A DNA stretch of 64,000 nucleotides from Candidatus Rhodoferax randersensis. GTDB lineage: Bacteria; Pseudomonadota; Gammaproteobacteria; Burkholderiales; Burkholderiaceae_C. The notes under the pieces were generated by a model. It worked only from the letters and a program-made list of their open reading frames with translations. It was not told the origin of the DNA and made no database searches. A program made the position numbers and the translations under genes. Of this stretch, positions 15,412 to 24,595 are shown in pieces (positions within the stretch are counted from its first letter, which is position 1; each line of letters begins with the position of its first letter). The stretch spans positions 119,573-183,572 of the forward strand of contig JADKEH010000046.1 of NCBI GenBank assembly GCA_016718155.1, given 5' to 3'.

Positions 15412-16032
15412 CTAGGGAATGTTCAGTGCTGCGAAGGTGTCAGCCCTGGCGCGGCGCTGCGCCGAGAACTTGAGCCGCTGGGCGTGAACGATGGCTTTCA
15501 GGTCAAAAAGCGCTCGGTCAAACAACTCGTTGATTATAACGAAATCGAACTTGTCGACCTGGGCCACCTCGACTTGTGCATTCTTGAGCCTGAGTTCAAT
15601 CACCTCGGGGGAATCTTCACCACGTCGCTCCAGCCGGGCACGCAGTTCCTCCCAACTTGGCGGCAGGATGAAGACGCTGATGGCATTGCTGAACAGTTTC
15701 TTGATCTGAATCGCGCCCTGGAAGTCGATCTCGAGAATGACATCCGAGCCCTGGTTCATGCGCTCTTCAATCGCGTGGCGGGAGGTGCCGTAGCGTTGTT
15801 GGTGTACATGGGCCCACTCGACAAAAGCGTCGGCCGCCACCATGGCATCGAATTCCTGCGCCGAGACAAAGAAGTACTCGCGTCCATGCTTTTCCTGCCC
15901 ACGGGGGGTGCGCGTGGTGTGCGATACGGAGGGCTGTACCCGGGAGTCCAGCTCCAGCAGCGCCCGCACCAGGCTTGATTTGCCGGCCCCGCTGGGGGCC
16001 GCCACGACATACAGGTTTCCAGGGTAGACCAT
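15412..16032 (-). CDS. gmk: Guanylate kinase
   Basis: A 206-residue enzyme converting GMP and ATP to GDP and ADP. The P-loop VVAAPSGAGKSSLVRALL is at about residues 7-24, and the GMP-binding segment (SHTTRTPRGQEKHGREYFFV) and EIDFQGA follow. The C-terminal tail RLKFSAQRRARADTF is slightly longer than usual. ATG 16032 is used instead of an upstream TTG. With rpoZ and spoT downstream and yicC upstream, it sits in the standard nucleotide/stringent-response neighbourhood. Confidence 0.96.
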   Translation of the reverse strand: MVYPGNLYVVAAPSGAGKSSLVRALLELDSRVQPSVSHTTRTPRGQEKHGREYFFVSAQEFDAMVAADAFVEWAHVHQQRYGTSRHAIEERMNQGSDVILEIDFQGAIQIKKLFSNAISVFILPPSWEELRARLERRGEDSPEVIELRLKNAQVEVAQVDKFDFVIINELFDRALFDLKAIVHAQRLKFSAQRRARADTFAALNIP

Positions 16033-16068
16033 GGGCAAAGGATGCTTGCGGGTTGGGAAAAGTTGGGC

Positions 16069-16986
16069 CTATTCTAAATTCTGCACCTGCTCACGCATCT
16101 GCTCGATCAGAACCTTCATATCAACCGAGATGTGTGTCAGCTCCAGCGCGGCCGACTTCGAGCCCATGGTGTTGGCCTCCCGGTGGAGCTCCTGGATCAG
16201 GAAATCGAGCCGCTTGCCGATCTCGCCACCTCGCTTCAGCAGCCGTTCCAGCTCGTCCAGGTGCGAGTCGAGGCGGGTGATTTCCTCGGCTACGTCGATG
16301 CGGATTGCAAACGCGGTCGCTTCCGTCAGAGCCCGGTCGGCGGCCATCTCCGGCAATGTACTGCCCTCGCTCAGCGACATGGCCTCGGCCCAGCGCTCCA
16401 TGAAGCGCTGACGCTGCTGCTCGACCAGCTTGGGGATCAGCGGAATCGCTTTCACTGCCAAGGCCCGCAACTGCGCAACGCGGTCAAGCAGCATGGCGGC
16501 GAGTCGAGCGCCTTCGCGCTCACGGGCACCGAGCAAGTCGCCCAGCACCTTCTCGGCCAGTGCCACGATGTCCTGGCTCCAGTCACGGCTGCTTGACTGC
16601 TCGGTGGCCGAGAGGCGAATCACATCGGCCACGCTCAGGCCGGCCGCCTGAGGCAGCCAGGCCTTGACGCTGTCCTGCACCGCGTTGAGGCGTTGCAGCA
16701 ATCGTGGCGTAGGTTCGGCAACCAGACTCTGGGCGGCGCTCTCAATCGAGGCGCGCACTTCAACTTTGCCCCGCTTGAGCCGGGCGATCAGCAGGTCCCG
16801 CAGGATGGGTTCAAACTGGCGCAATTCTTCGGGCAGCCTAAATGACAGGTCCAGAAAGCGGCTGTTGACGGCCCGGATTTCAAGTCCAAGCTGACTTGGC
16901 GGGCTGGTTTTGGCCTCGTGTTCGGACTGGGTGCTGGCAGTGCTGTGCTGGGCACTGGCATAGCCGGTCATGCTGTAAACTGGCAT
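16069..16986 (-). CDS. yicC: YicC family endoribonuclease
   Basis: A 305-residue protein of the conserved YicC family, whose E. coli member is an endoribonuclease. It starts MPVYSMTGYASA and has the typical LEIRAVNSRFLDLSFRLPEELRQFEPILRDLLIARLKRGKVEVR and the C-terminal EEITRLDSHLDELERLLKRGGEIGKRLDFLIQELHREANTMGSKS. A 20-residue Ser/Gln-rich insert after the N-terminal motif is lineage-specific. It is upstream of gmk in the same direction with 36 bp between. Confidence 0.93.
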   Translation of the reverse strand: MPVYSMTGYASAQHSTASTQSEHEAKTSPPSQLGLEIRAVNSRFLDLSFRLPEELRQFEPILRDLLIARLKRGKVEVRASIESAAQSLVAEPTPRLLQRLNAVQDSVKAWLPQAAGLSVADVIRLSATEQSSSRDWSQDIVALAEKVLGDLLGAREREGARLAAMLLDRVAQLRALAVKAIPLIPKLVEQQRQRFMERWAEAMSLSEGSTLPEMAADRALTEATAFAIRIDVAEEITRLDSHLDELERLLKRGGEIGKRLDFLIQELHREANTMGSKSAALELTHISVDMKVLIEQMREQVQNLE

Positions 16987-17062
16987 CGCGATTCTTTGAT
17001 CAATGGAACGGGCCTGAGAATAACCGGTTCCAGTGGAGCAGACGAACGATCACCTCAAAATT

Positions 17063-18067
17063 ATGTCAAAGGTCAAACCGGCACCCCTACCGCCTGACAC
17101 CATGATTGGTGGCTACCGAATCATTCGCAAACTTGCGGCGGGTGGTTTTGGTGTGGTGTATCTGGCGATCGATGGCGAAGGCCAGCAGGTGGCGGTCAAG
17201 GAATATTTGCCCTCGTCCCTGGCCACCCGCGCACCGGGTGCCCTGCTGCCGCAGGTGCAGGCCGAAAAGTTGTCCTTGTACCGCCTGGGTCTGAAGAGTT
17301 TCTTTGAAGAGGGCCGTTCCCTGGCCCAGATTTCGCATCCCTCCGTCGTGAGTGTGATGAATTTCTTTCGGGAAAACGAAACCGTCTACATGGTGATGAA
17401 CTACCTGGAAGGCGCCGCCTTGCAGGACTTCATCATCACCGCGCGCGACCAAAAGCAGCCCAAGGTGTTCCGCGAATCGACGATTCGCTCGCTGTTTGAC
17501 GAGATCTTGCGCGGACTGCGCATCGTGCACCAGCACAAGATGCTCCATCTGGACATCAAGCCCGCCAATATCTTTATCACTGATGACAACAAGTCGGTGT
17601 TGATCGACTTTGGCGCCGCGCGCGAAGTGCTCAGTAAAGAGGGTAATTTCATTCGGCCGATGTACACCCCCGGCTTTGCCGCGCCCGAGATGTACCGGCG
17701 TGATGCCTCCATGGGCCCCTGGACCGACATTTACGCCATTGGCGCCTGCATCTATGCCTGCATGCAGGGCTATCCCCCGAATGAGGCGCCGCAGCGCCTG
17801 GAGAAGGACCGCATCACCACCGCCCTGGCGCGATTGCGCGGGGTCTACTCCGACAATTTGATCGAGGTGGTGGAGTGGTGCATGTCGCTGGACCCTTTGT
17901 CGCGCCCGCAGTCGGTGTTTGCCCTGCAAAAGGAGTTGAGCCGCGAGGGCGAGCGTCGCTACACCAAACTGAGTGTGACCGAGAAGGTGCGCATGCAATT
18001 TGACACCATGGTCGCTGATACCAAGAAGAACGTTCAGAACGCAACCCGTTTCGGGAAGGCCAAATGA
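17063..18067 (+). CDS. Serine/threonine protein kinase
   Basis: A 334-residue soluble Hanks-type kinase. Glycine loop LAAGGFGVVYLA (about 23-34), catalytic lysine in VAVKEYLP, catalytic loop HLDIKPANIFI (HLD in place of HRD), DFGAAR, then YTPGFAAPEMYR as the APE motif and an activation segment with possible phosphosites. No membrane segment or sensor domain follows; the C-terminus ends in a Lys-rich tail. It overlaps the PP2C gene by four bases (ATGA), making a kinase-phosphatase pair. ATG 17063 is preferred over GTG 17033 on homology of the first residues; neither has a strong ribosome site. Confidence 0.93.
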   Translation: MSKVKPAPLPPDTMIGGYRIIRKLAAGGFGVVYLAIDGEGQQVAVKEYLPSSLATRAPGALLPQVQAEKLSLYRLGLKSFFEEGRSLAQISHPSVVSVMNFFRENETVYMVMNYLEGAALQDFIITARDQKQPKVFRESTIRSLFDEILRGLRIVHQHKMLHLDIKPANIFITDDNKSVLIDFGAAREVLSKEGNFIRPMYTPGFAAPEMYRRDASMGPWTDIYAIGACIYACMQGYPPNEAPQRLEKDRITTALARLRGVYSDNLIEVVEWCMSLDPLSRPQSVFALQKELSREGERRYTKLSVTEKVRMQFDTMVADTKKNVQNATRFGKAK

Positions 18068-18978
18068 AATTTTCCGTATTTCAGGTTAGCCGCAAAGGCG
18101 GGCGTGAGAAGAACGAAGACCGCATGGGCTACTGCTATACGCGTGGGTCGGGCTTGTTTCTGCTGGCCGATGGCATGGGCGGTCACCCCCAGGGCGAGGT
18201 TGCGGCGCAGATGGCGTTGCAAAGCATGTCGGCCATGTACCAGAAGGAGGCGCGGCCCGAAGTGCAGGACGTGCCCGCCTTTCTGTCCAACGCGGTTATG
18301 TCGGCGCATCGGCAGATTTTGACCTACACCATCGAGAAGGGCATGTTTGATTCGCCCCGCACGACCATTGTGGCCGCACTGGTGCAGCATGGCTGCATCA
18401 CCTGGGTCCACTGTGGCGATTCCAGGCTGTATTTGGTGCGTGATGGCGAGTTGCTGGCGCGCACGCGCGATCACTCGTATGTTGAACAGCGTCAGGGTAC
18501 AGGTGTCGATTCCAAGACGCCGGATCGGTTCAACCGCAACGTCCTGTACACCTGCCTGGGGTCGCCAACCAAGCCAGTGTTTGATGTCACGGGGCCGATC
18601 CCACTGCAACAGGGCGACCGCTTTTTGCTGTGTTCCGACGGGCTTTGGGGCAGTTTGAGTGACGTTGATATCGTCTACCACCTCAGTCACCGACCAGTGG
18701 CCGATGCCGTGCCGGAGCTGGTGGAAAAGGCGCTGCGCAAGGCCGGCGCCACCAGCGACAATGTGACGGTGATCGCCATCGAGTGGGAAACGCCCGACGG
18801 TTTCGAGTCGACGCGGGGCAGCATTTCAACCGAGTCGATCAACGAGGGCGTTTTTGCCTCAACCGTCCAGGCTGGCTGGCTGGATCACTCGGTCGAAGAC
18901 CTGGACGATGCGGCCATTGAACGTTCGATTGCCGAGATCAACGAGGCCATTCGCCGCTCCGCCGCCCGGCGCGGCTGA
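18064..18978 (+). CDS. PP2C-type protein phosphatase
   Basis: A 304-residue Mg/Mn-dependent Ser/Thr phosphatase. All PP2C metal-binding motifs are present: REKNEDRMGY, FLLADGMGGHPQGE, VHCGDSRLYLVRDG, FLLCSDGLWGSLSD and SDNVTVIAIEWE. A C-terminal extension of about 60 residues follows the core. Coupled to the upstream kinase, it presumably reverses that kinase's phosphorylations. The targets are not known from the sequence. Confidence 0.94.
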   Translation: MKFSVFQVSRKGGREKNEDRMGYCYTRGSGLFLLADGMGGHPQGEVAAQMALQSMSAMYQKEARPEVQDVPAFLSNAVMSAHRQILTYTIEKGMFDSPRTTIVAALVQHGCITWVHCGDSRLYLVRDGELLARTRDHSYVEQRQGTGVDSKTPDRFNRNVLYTCLGSPTKPVFDVTGPIPLQQGDRFLLCSDGLWGSLSDVDIVYHLSHRPVADAVPELVEKALRKAGATSDNVTVIAIEWETPDGFESTRGSISTESINEGVFASTVQAGWLDHSVEDLDDAAIERSIAEINEAIRRSAARRG

Positions 18979-19022
18979 CCACTAGCGGGCGATACGCCCG
19001 CGCGGCAAGCAAGGCAATCCCC

Positions 19023-19754
19023 ATGACTGAAAAAATCTTGAGAAGCGGCGCACGCGCCGCTAACCAGCTTCGCCCGGTTCGCATCACACGCGGCTATACG
19101 GTTCACGCCGAAGGCTCGGTGCTGATTGAATTTGGCGCCACCCGCGTGCTGTGCACCGCCTCGGTCGAGGAAAAAGTGCCGCCGCACAAGCGCGGCAGTG
19201 GCGAGGGTTGGGTCACGGCCGAATACGGCATGTTGCCCCGCGCCACCCACTCGCGCAGCGACCGCGAGGCCGCGCGTGGCAAGCAGACTGGCCGCACGCA
19301 GGAAATCCAGCGCCTGATTGGCCGATCGCTGCGTGCCGTGTTCGATCTGGCCAAACTTGGCGAGCGCACCATCACGCTGGATTGCGACGTGCTGCAGGCT
19401 GACGGCGGCACGCGCACGGCGGCCATCACCGGTGCTTTCGTGGCGGCGCAGGACGCCGTCAACAAGCTGCTGGCCGAGGGCAAGCTGGCAACCTCGCCCA
19501 TCCACGGGCATGTGGCTGCCATCTCGGTGGGCATCGTGCGGGGTACGGCCATGCTTGATCTCGACTACACCGAAGACTCGGCCTGCGACACCGACATGAA
19601 CGTGGTGATGACCGGTGCTGGCCACTACATCGAGGTGCAGGGTACAGCCGAGGGGGCCGCCTTCAGTCGCCAGGAAATGGACGTGTTGCTGGCCCTGGCC
19701 GAGAAGGGTGTTGGCGAGTTGGTGCGCCTGCAGCACCAAGCGCTGAGGTCCTGA
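19023..19754 (+). CDS. rph: Ribonuclease PH
   Basis: A 243-residue phosphorolytic 3'-5' exoribonuclease that trims tRNA 3' ends. Motifs include RPVRITRGYTVHAEGSVLIEFG, the WVTAEYGMLPRATHSRSDREAARGKQTGRTQEIQRLIGRSLRAVFDL block and LDLDYTEDSACDTDMNVVMTG. The stop overlaps the rdgB start (TGATG). Length and ends are typical. Confidence 0.97.
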   Translation: MTEKILRSGARAANQLRPVRITRGYTVHAEGSVLIEFGATRVLCTASVEEKVPPHKRGSGEGWVTAEYGMLPRATHSRSDREAARGKQTGRTQEIQRLIGRSLRAVFDLAKLGERTITLDCDVLQADGGTRTAAITGAFVAAQDAVNKLLAEGKLATSPIHGHVAAISVGIVRGTAMLDLDYTEDSACDTDMNVVMTGAGHYIEVQGTAEGAAFSRQEMDVLLALAEKGVGELVRLQHQALRS

Positions 19755-20356
19755 TGAGGAGGATCGTCCTCGCCTCCAACAACCAGGGCAAACTGTGCGA
19801 ATTGCAGGATATGCTCGCCCCCCTGGGGCTGGAACTGGTGCGCCAGGGCGAGTTGGGCATACCCGAAGCCGAGGAGCCACACCGCACCTTTGTCGAGAAT
19901 GCACTGGCCAAGGCGCGTCATGCAGCGCGCCTGAGCGGCCTGCCAGCGCTGGCTGACGATGCCGGCCTGTGCGTGGACGCCTTTGGCGGCCTGCCGGGCG
20001 TGGACACGGCGTTTTACGCCACGCAGTACGGCTATGCCAAGAGCGACGACAACAATGTGCGCGCCCTGCTGGAGCAGATGCAGGGCATCGACAACCGCCG
20101 CGCGGCCATGGTCAGCACGCTGGTGGCACTGCGTGCGGCCGATGACCCCGAGCCGCTGGTGGCGGTCGGGCGCGTCATGGGTGAGATCGCGCGCGAGCCG
20201 GTGGGTAGCAACGGCTTCGGCTTCGACCCCGTCATGTTCATCCCCGAGTTTGGCAAGACTTTCGCCCAATTGCCGATCGAGGTGAAGAACGCCAACAGCC
20301 ACCGTGGTCGCGCGGCGCACGCCATGGTCGAACTGATTCGGCGCAATTGGCTCTGA
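19754..20356 (+). CDS. rdgB: dITP/XTP pyrophosphatase (RdgB/HAM1)
   Basis: A 200-residue nucleotide-pool cleaning enzyme hydrolysing dITP, ITP and XTP. The family motifs IVLASNNQGKLCELQDML, EEPHRTFVENALAKARHAARLSGLPALADDAGLCVDAFGG and SNGFGFDPVMF...KTFAQLP are present. It overlaps rph by three bases and hemW by ten, indicating one transcript. Confidence 0.96.
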   Translation: MRRIVLASNNQGKLCELQDMLAPLGLELVRQGELGIPEAEEPHRTFVENALAKARHAARLSGLPALADDAGLCVDAFGGLPGVDTAFYATQYGYAKSDDNNVRALLEQMQGIDNRRAAMVSTLVALRAADDPEPLVAVGRVMGEIAREPVGSNGFGFDPVMFIPEFGKTFAQLPIEVKNANSHRGRAAHAMVELIRRNWL

Positions 20357-21570
20357 GTAGCGTGCAACAGCCCGACATCCAGCATTACCTGCGTCCCGGC
20401 ACGCTGCAACTGGCCAGCCTGCCGCCGCTTTCGCTCTACATCCACTTGCCCTGGTGCTTGAAGAAGTGCCCTTACTGCGACTTCAATTCGCACGAGATGG
20501 CGCCCGCGCAGATGCCCCAGCAGCGCTATCTGGATGCCCTGCAGGCCGATCTGGAAGCGGCCCTGCCGCTGATTTGGGGGCGATCGGTGCAGAGTGTGTT
20601 CATCGGTGGCGGCACGCCCAGCCTGTTTTCGCCCGAGGCGATCGACAGCCTGATCGCCAGCCTGCGTGCCCGGCTAAGCCTCAGCGCCGACTGCGAGATC
20701 ACGCTGGAGGCCAATCCGGGGACGTTCGAGAAGGATCGTTTCAGGGCATATCGGGCTGCGGGTGTCACGCGTCTGTCGGTCGGTGTGCAGAGCTTCAACG
20801 ACGCCGCCCTGCAGCGCCTGGGACGCGTGCACGATCGCGCGCAGGCCATCGCCGCGGTGGAGGAAGCCGCGCAGGCGTTTGACACCTTCAATCTGGACAT
20901 CATGTACGCCTTGCCGGGTCAGACGCGGGACGCCCTGCGCCAGGACATGGCCACCGCCTTGAGCCTGGCGCCACCGCACATTTCCATTTACCACCTGACG
21001 ATCGAGCCCAATACCTACTTCGCCAAGTACCCGCCCGCCATGGTGGCCGAGGACGAAGCCTATGCCATGCTGGACTTGTTGACCGAGCTCACCGGCGCGG
21101 CCGGTCTGGAGCGTTACGAAGTTTCCGCCTATGCACGCGCCGGGCATCGCTGCCGGCACAACCTGAACTACTGGCAGTTTGGCGACTACCTCGGCCTGGG
21201 CGCCGGCGCGCACAGCAAGCTCAGCTTTGCCCATCGCGTGGTGCGTCAGACCCGGTACCGCGAGCCCAGGCTCTACATGGAGCAGGCGCTGGCCGGACAG
21301 TGCCTGGCGCAGGAAGAGGAGATTGGTCGGGCCGATCTGGGGTTCGAGTTCATGCTCAATGCGCTGCGACTGAAGGATGGATTTGCGTTGCAGCAGTTCT
21401 CCGAGCGCACCGGCCAATCGATCACCTCGATCGCACTGGCGCTGGAAAAGGCCGAACAGATGGGCCTGCTGCGGCGCGATCTGACGCGGGTGGCGCCCAC
21501 CGAAAAGGGCTACGACTTCCTGAACGACCTGCAGGCATTGTTCCTGCCTGCATCGGCCACGGCTTCCTGA
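20347..21570 (+). CDS. hemW: Radical SAM heme chaperone HemW (HemN-like)
   Basis: A 407-residue radical SAM protein. The cluster motif WCLKKCPYCDF is CxxxCxxC, as in radical SAM enzymes, followed by FIGGGTPSLFSPEAID and RLSVGVQSFND. It lacks the extra N-terminal residues of true oxygen-independent coproporphyrinogen oxidase and matches HemW, which delivers heme to respiratory proteins. Candidate starts are TTG 20347 and GTG 20362; the N-terminus is therefore uncertain by five residues. Confidence 0.93.
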   Translation: MALSSVQQPDIQHYLRPGTLQLASLPPLSLYIHLPWCLKKCPYCDFNSHEMAPAQMPQQRYLDALQADLEAALPLIWGRSVQSVFIGGGTPSLFSPEAIDSLIASLRARLSLSADCEITLEANPGTFEKDRFRAYRAAGVTRLSVGVQSFNDAALQRLGRVHDRAQAIAAVEEAAQAFDTFNLDIMYALPGQTRDALRQDMATALSLAPPHISIYHLTIEPNTYFAKYPPAMVAEDEAYAMLDLLTELTGAAGLERYEVSAYARAGHRCRHNLNYWQFGDYLGLGAGAHSKLSFAHRVVRQTRYREPRLYMEQALAGQCLAQEEEIGRADLGFEFMLNALRLKDGFALQQFSERTGQSITSIALALEKAEQMGLLRRDLTRVAPTEKGYDFLNDLQALFLPASATAS

Positions 21571-21618
21571 GCCAGCCGACGGGCGCTATAGTGCCCCTGT
21601 GCGAATGGAGGGTCGGGC

Positions 21619-22296
21619 ATGTTCTCAATCTACGGGGTAACCGGGCGCCTGTTTCGTGGCTCGATGGAACACCTGCGGCACATCGGGCCGCTGGGGGCGG
21701 TGGAACGCTCCAATCCGGTGGAGCCGGTCGGTCGAGATGGCCGCGAGGAGGGTTTCACCGCCGCGTGGTCGGAGAGTGGCAGTGCTCCACTGCCGACCGA
21801 CGAAGCGCACCGAACCGCGGTGGCGGCCTACACCCAGACGCAGCGCGGAGAGATGCATCGCCAACCGCTGACGCGGGTCGATGCCCTGATGAGCCAACCG
21901 GTCATGACCTTGTCAAACCAGCTTACCGTACAGCAGGCCTGGCAGCAGTTGGCCAGCCAGCATATTGGGCAGGCGCCGGTGGTCAATGAATCGGCCGTGC
22001 TGGTGGGCTTGCTGTCGCGGGCCGACCTGCTGCGGCCGGATCGCCTGCCAGCGGCCGAAGCCAGCTCGGTGGCGTGGCGCGCGCTGTTGGCCATGCAGGT
22101 GGTCGACATCATGGCCACGCCAGTGCCCAGCGTGTCGCCCGACGCAGACATTCGACGGGTGGCTCGCGTGCTGCTGGATACCGGCCTGCCGGGCATCGCG
22201 GTGGCCAATGAGGAGGGGCAGGTGATTGGTTTTGTCTCGCGTTCAGATATCTTGCGAGCCGTGGTGACCGATCCGCCACTGGACCTGTGGGGCTGA
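21619..22296 (+). CDS. CBS-domain protein
   Basis: A 225-residue protein with an unconserved N-terminal region of about 90 residues (MFSIYGVTGRLFRG...) and a tandem CBS pair: VDALMSQPVMTLSNQLTVQQAWQQLASQHIGQAPVV...VGLLSRADLL and VVDIMATPVPSVSPDADIRRVARVLLDTGLPGIAV...VIGFVSRSDILRAVV. CBS pairs bind adenosyl ligands and usually regulate a partner; none is adjacent. It follows hemW by 48 bp. Confidence 0.88.
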   Translation: MFSIYGVTGRLFRGSMEHLRHIGPLGAVERSNPVEPVGRDGREEGFTAAWSESGSAPLPTDEAHRTAVAAYTQTQRGEMHRQPLTRVDALMSQPVMTLSNQLTVQQAWQQLASQHIGQAPVVNESAVLVGLLSRADLLRPDRLPAAEASSVAWRALLAMQVVDIMATPVPSVSPDADIRRVARVLLDTGLPGIAVANEEGQVIGFVSRSDILRAVVTDPPLDLWG

Positions 22297-22367
22297 CCGG
22301 CGCCAAGGCTCCGCCAACAAAAGCGCAGCGTGCGTCGGCAAAATCCGTGGTGTAGGCTGCCCAAGTT

Positions 22368-22399
22368 CTGATAGATTTGTGGGGGTCAGAACCTATCAG
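22368..22399 (+). promoter_or_regulatory. Inverted repeat in the leader of the PilZ gene
   Basis: CTGATAG (22368-22374) and CTATCAG (22393-22399) are exact reverse complements; the alternative pair TTCTGA/TCAGAA lies inside the same stretch. It ends 16 bases before the start codon, so it may be an operator or an mRNA hairpin. Confidence 0.35.
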
Positions 22400-22415
22400 C
22401 CACTGAAAGCATTGC

Positions 22416-23093
22416 ATGACCGATGACAGCCCCACCGCCAGCGTGTCTTCCATGCCCTTGAGGGATTTGCGCTTGCGCCCGGGCATGGCGGTGCAAACCC
22501 GGCGACTGGTGGAAGGGGCGTCCAAGAAGGAGTCTCAGTTCCTGGCCGCGATTGAGGGCAAAGGGGTGATGGTGGGACCCGTTGGTCCGCATGGCGTCAG
22601 CACCGAACTGGAGGAGGGAGAAGTCTGCGTGGTGCGGGGCTTCACCGGCCAGCATGAGTTTTCCTTTGTGAGCAAGGTCCTACAGACCTTCGAGAAGCCC
22701 TTTGCCTATGCCTTGCTGCAGTACCCCAAAAAGGTTGACGCGACGCTGGTGCGCCAGTCGATGCGCATCAAGACCTCCATGCCGGCCGAACTGACCATCC
22801 TGGGTGATGCGGGCGGCATGGGGCCCGCCACGGGCGTCACCTTGATCGATATCAGTGTGGCCGGTGCCATGGTTCGTTCCAGGGCCAGTGCTGGCGCCGT
22901 TGGTGAAAGGGTGCGGCTGGCCTTCTCGGTTGATTTCGAAGGCGCGGCAGTGCAACTGGCCCTGGCTGGAACCATCTGCCACGGTCACACTGTGGCGGCT
23001 CAGGAGGGATGTTTGATCGGGCTGGCGTTTCAAGGTCTCTCGCAGCATGACAGATTGGTGCTGCACTACATCACGCAGACTCGACCCACCTGA
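22416..23093 (+). CDS. Flagellar brake protein, YcgR/PilZ family
   Basis: A 225-residue c-di-GMP effector. The N-terminal YcgR domain (about 15-105; LRPGMAVQTRRLVEG...EGEVCVVRGF) is followed by a PilZ domain with RQSMRIKTSMPA (an R-x3-R-type start) and DISVAGAMVRS, the DxSxxG motif. Together these bind c-di-GMP. In related bacteria such proteins slow the flagellar motor; no flagellar genes are in this window, so the target is inferred. Confidence 0.87.
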   Translation: MTDDSPTASVSSMPLRDLRLRPGMAVQTRRLVEGASKKESQFLAAIEGKGVMVGPVGPHGVSTELEEGEVCVVRGFTGQHEFSFVSKVLQTFEKPFAYALLQYPKKVDATLVRQSMRIKTSMPAELTILGDAGGMGPATGVTLIDISVAGAMVRSRASAGAVGERVRLAFSVDFEGAAVQLALAGTICHGHTVAAQEGCLIGLAFQGLSQHDRLVLHYITQTRPT

Positions 23094-23134
23094 TCTTGAG
23101 GTGGGTCTCGCCCGCACCGCCAAACAGGTCGGCA

Positions 23135-24301
23135 CTAGGGAGGCGTGGCGAGCTTCTTGCGTAACCGTGTCAGGTCTGCGCTGTCGTGGTTAATGCTGTC
23201 GAGCATGGCCAATTGCTCGTTGGCACGCGCCTGTTCCCCTGCGCGCCAATAGGCCAACGCCAGGTAGCGATGGACCTCTTCATAGCCGGTGGTCAGGTTC
23301 TGGGCCCGCTTCAGTGCACGGATCGCGGCTCGGTAGTCACTCGCTTCCAAATGACGCAGGCCCAACCCAATCCAGTGGTACGGATCGCTGTCACGCTTGG
23401 CGTCGAGCTGGCGTTCGATCTCTCTGGCTTCAGGGCTGCGACCTTGTTCCATCAGCAACTGATGCAGTGCATGCAGCGGTACGTAGGATTGCCGACTGAG
23501 AGCGACAGCCTGACGCAGCAACTGCTCGGCCGCGGTCAGCAAGCCCTTGGCTCGGTACAACACGGCCAGGTTGCCATAACTGGCGGCGTAGACGGGATCG
23601 GCCAGAATTGCGGCCTTGAAGTGGGCATAGGCCAGGTTCTGGCGCCCCTTGGCCAGGTGCTCCGCTGCAACGTTGTTGTAGTAGCGGGCCAGAATCGCCT
23701 GGTCGGACATCACCTCGCCAACGTGGCGCCCACCCAGCTCGGGCTCAAAATCCAGAATCATGTCGCGCGACGGCATGGTGCTCGTACCGTGCGGCAACTC
23801 CACAGGGCTGGTGTTGTGAAAGCGAACATTGACGTGCTGGCTGAGGAAATCAAACTGATCGCGCCGGTCGTACAGGGCAGCAATCGGAACCTCCTGCATG
23901 TCGACCTGCAGCTTGAGCGCGCGCCCCATTGCGTAGGCCAGCACCGTGAGTGACAAGCAGTCGCCTTGACGCAGCCGCCAAGTCTCGCTGGCCACCGTGC
24001 TGTGTCCCACAGCATAGTTGAATCGTCTCATTTCTTGGCCATAGAGCATCGCGATGAGTCGCTCCAGGCGACCGGCATTGCCTAGCCGCTGCAGTGCGGG
24101 GTCAGCCAGCTTCTCGGCCAGCTCGGGGTCAAGTCGGAACAGGTCTTCCTTGGTGACGGTGATCAGTGTCGGCGAGTGAGAAAAAACCTGATCCTGCCAC
24201 ACCTCGTGCATCGGTGGGGGCGCTGCCGGCACACTGGCACAGCCAAGCAGCCCAAGCGGCCCAAGCACAAAGGTAAGCCAACACAACACCTTACGCAACA
24301 T
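23135..24301 (-). CDS. TPR lipoprotein with a transglutaminase-like N-terminal domain
   Basis: A 388-residue exported protein. MLRKVLCWLTFVLGPLGLLGCASV is a lipoprotein signal with lipobox LLGC, so ATG 24301 is used although the frame opens 42 codons earlier. A region around WRLRQGDCLSLTVLAYAMGRAL resembles the Cys-containing core of transglutaminase-like proteins. From about residue 215 tetratricopeptide repeats follow (LAYAHFKAAILADPVYAASYGNLAVLYRAKGLL...). Such proteins sit on the inner leaflet of the outer membrane. Function not known. Confidence 0.82.
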   Translation of the reverse strand: MLRKVLCWLTFVLGPLGLLGCASVPAAPPPMHEVWQDQVFSHSPTLITVTKEDLFRLDPELAEKLADPALQRLGNAGRLERLIAMLYGQEMRRFNYAVGHSTVASETWRLRQGDCLSLTVLAYAMGRALKLQVDMQEVPIAALYDRRDQFDFLSQHVNVRFHNTSPVELPHGTSTMPSRDMILDFEPELGGRHVGEVMSDQAILARYYNNVAAEHLAKGRQNLAYAHFKAAILADPVYAASYGNLAVLYRAKGLLTAAEQLLRQAVALSRQSYVPLHALHQLLMEQGRSPEAREIERQLDAKRDSDPYHWIGLGLRHLEASDYRAAIRALKRAQNLTTGYEEVHRYLALAYWRAGEQARANEQLAMLDSINHDSADLTRLRKKLATPP

Positions 24302-24466
24302 AAGACCTCTGGCAACTGAGATCGGATGAAGCAATATTAGCGATTCGTCACAGAAGCGCAAGTGGCGCGTTTCGGGGGCTGTCCGGCGCACCCGCGTCGT
24401 CATCGGGCATGCCGTGCGGATGGACAAACGAGCGGGCTTGAACAGAGCAAGTATGTGCGTTGCTCT

Positions 24467-24554
24467 TGGCGGAAGCGGTGAGATTCGAACTCACGGACGG
24501 TTGCCCGTCGCCGGTTTTCAAGACCGGTGCAATCGACCACTCTGCCACGCTTCC
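24467..24554 (-). tRNA. tRNA-Ser (anticodon TGA)
   Basis: An 88-nt class II tRNA with a long variable arm. The acceptor stem is GGAAGCG/CGCTTCC with discriminator G and encoded CCA; the anticodon loop CTTGAAA gives TGA, which reads UCN codons. The variable arm is CGACGGGCAACCGTCCG and the T-loop is GTTCGAATC. Confidence 0.97.
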
Positions 24555-24595
24555 AAGCCTGCCATTCTAACTGGCTTGACCCACGATTCGACGAG

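Noticed and set aside
18985..19003. Terminator GCGGGCG-ATA-CGCCCGC between the PP2C gene and rph
   Set aside because: The hairpin is real but has no T tract, so I could not call it a terminator.
24348..24548. Small frame through tRNA-Ser (MAEWSIAPVLKTGDG...)
   Set aside because: It is translation of the tRNA itself.
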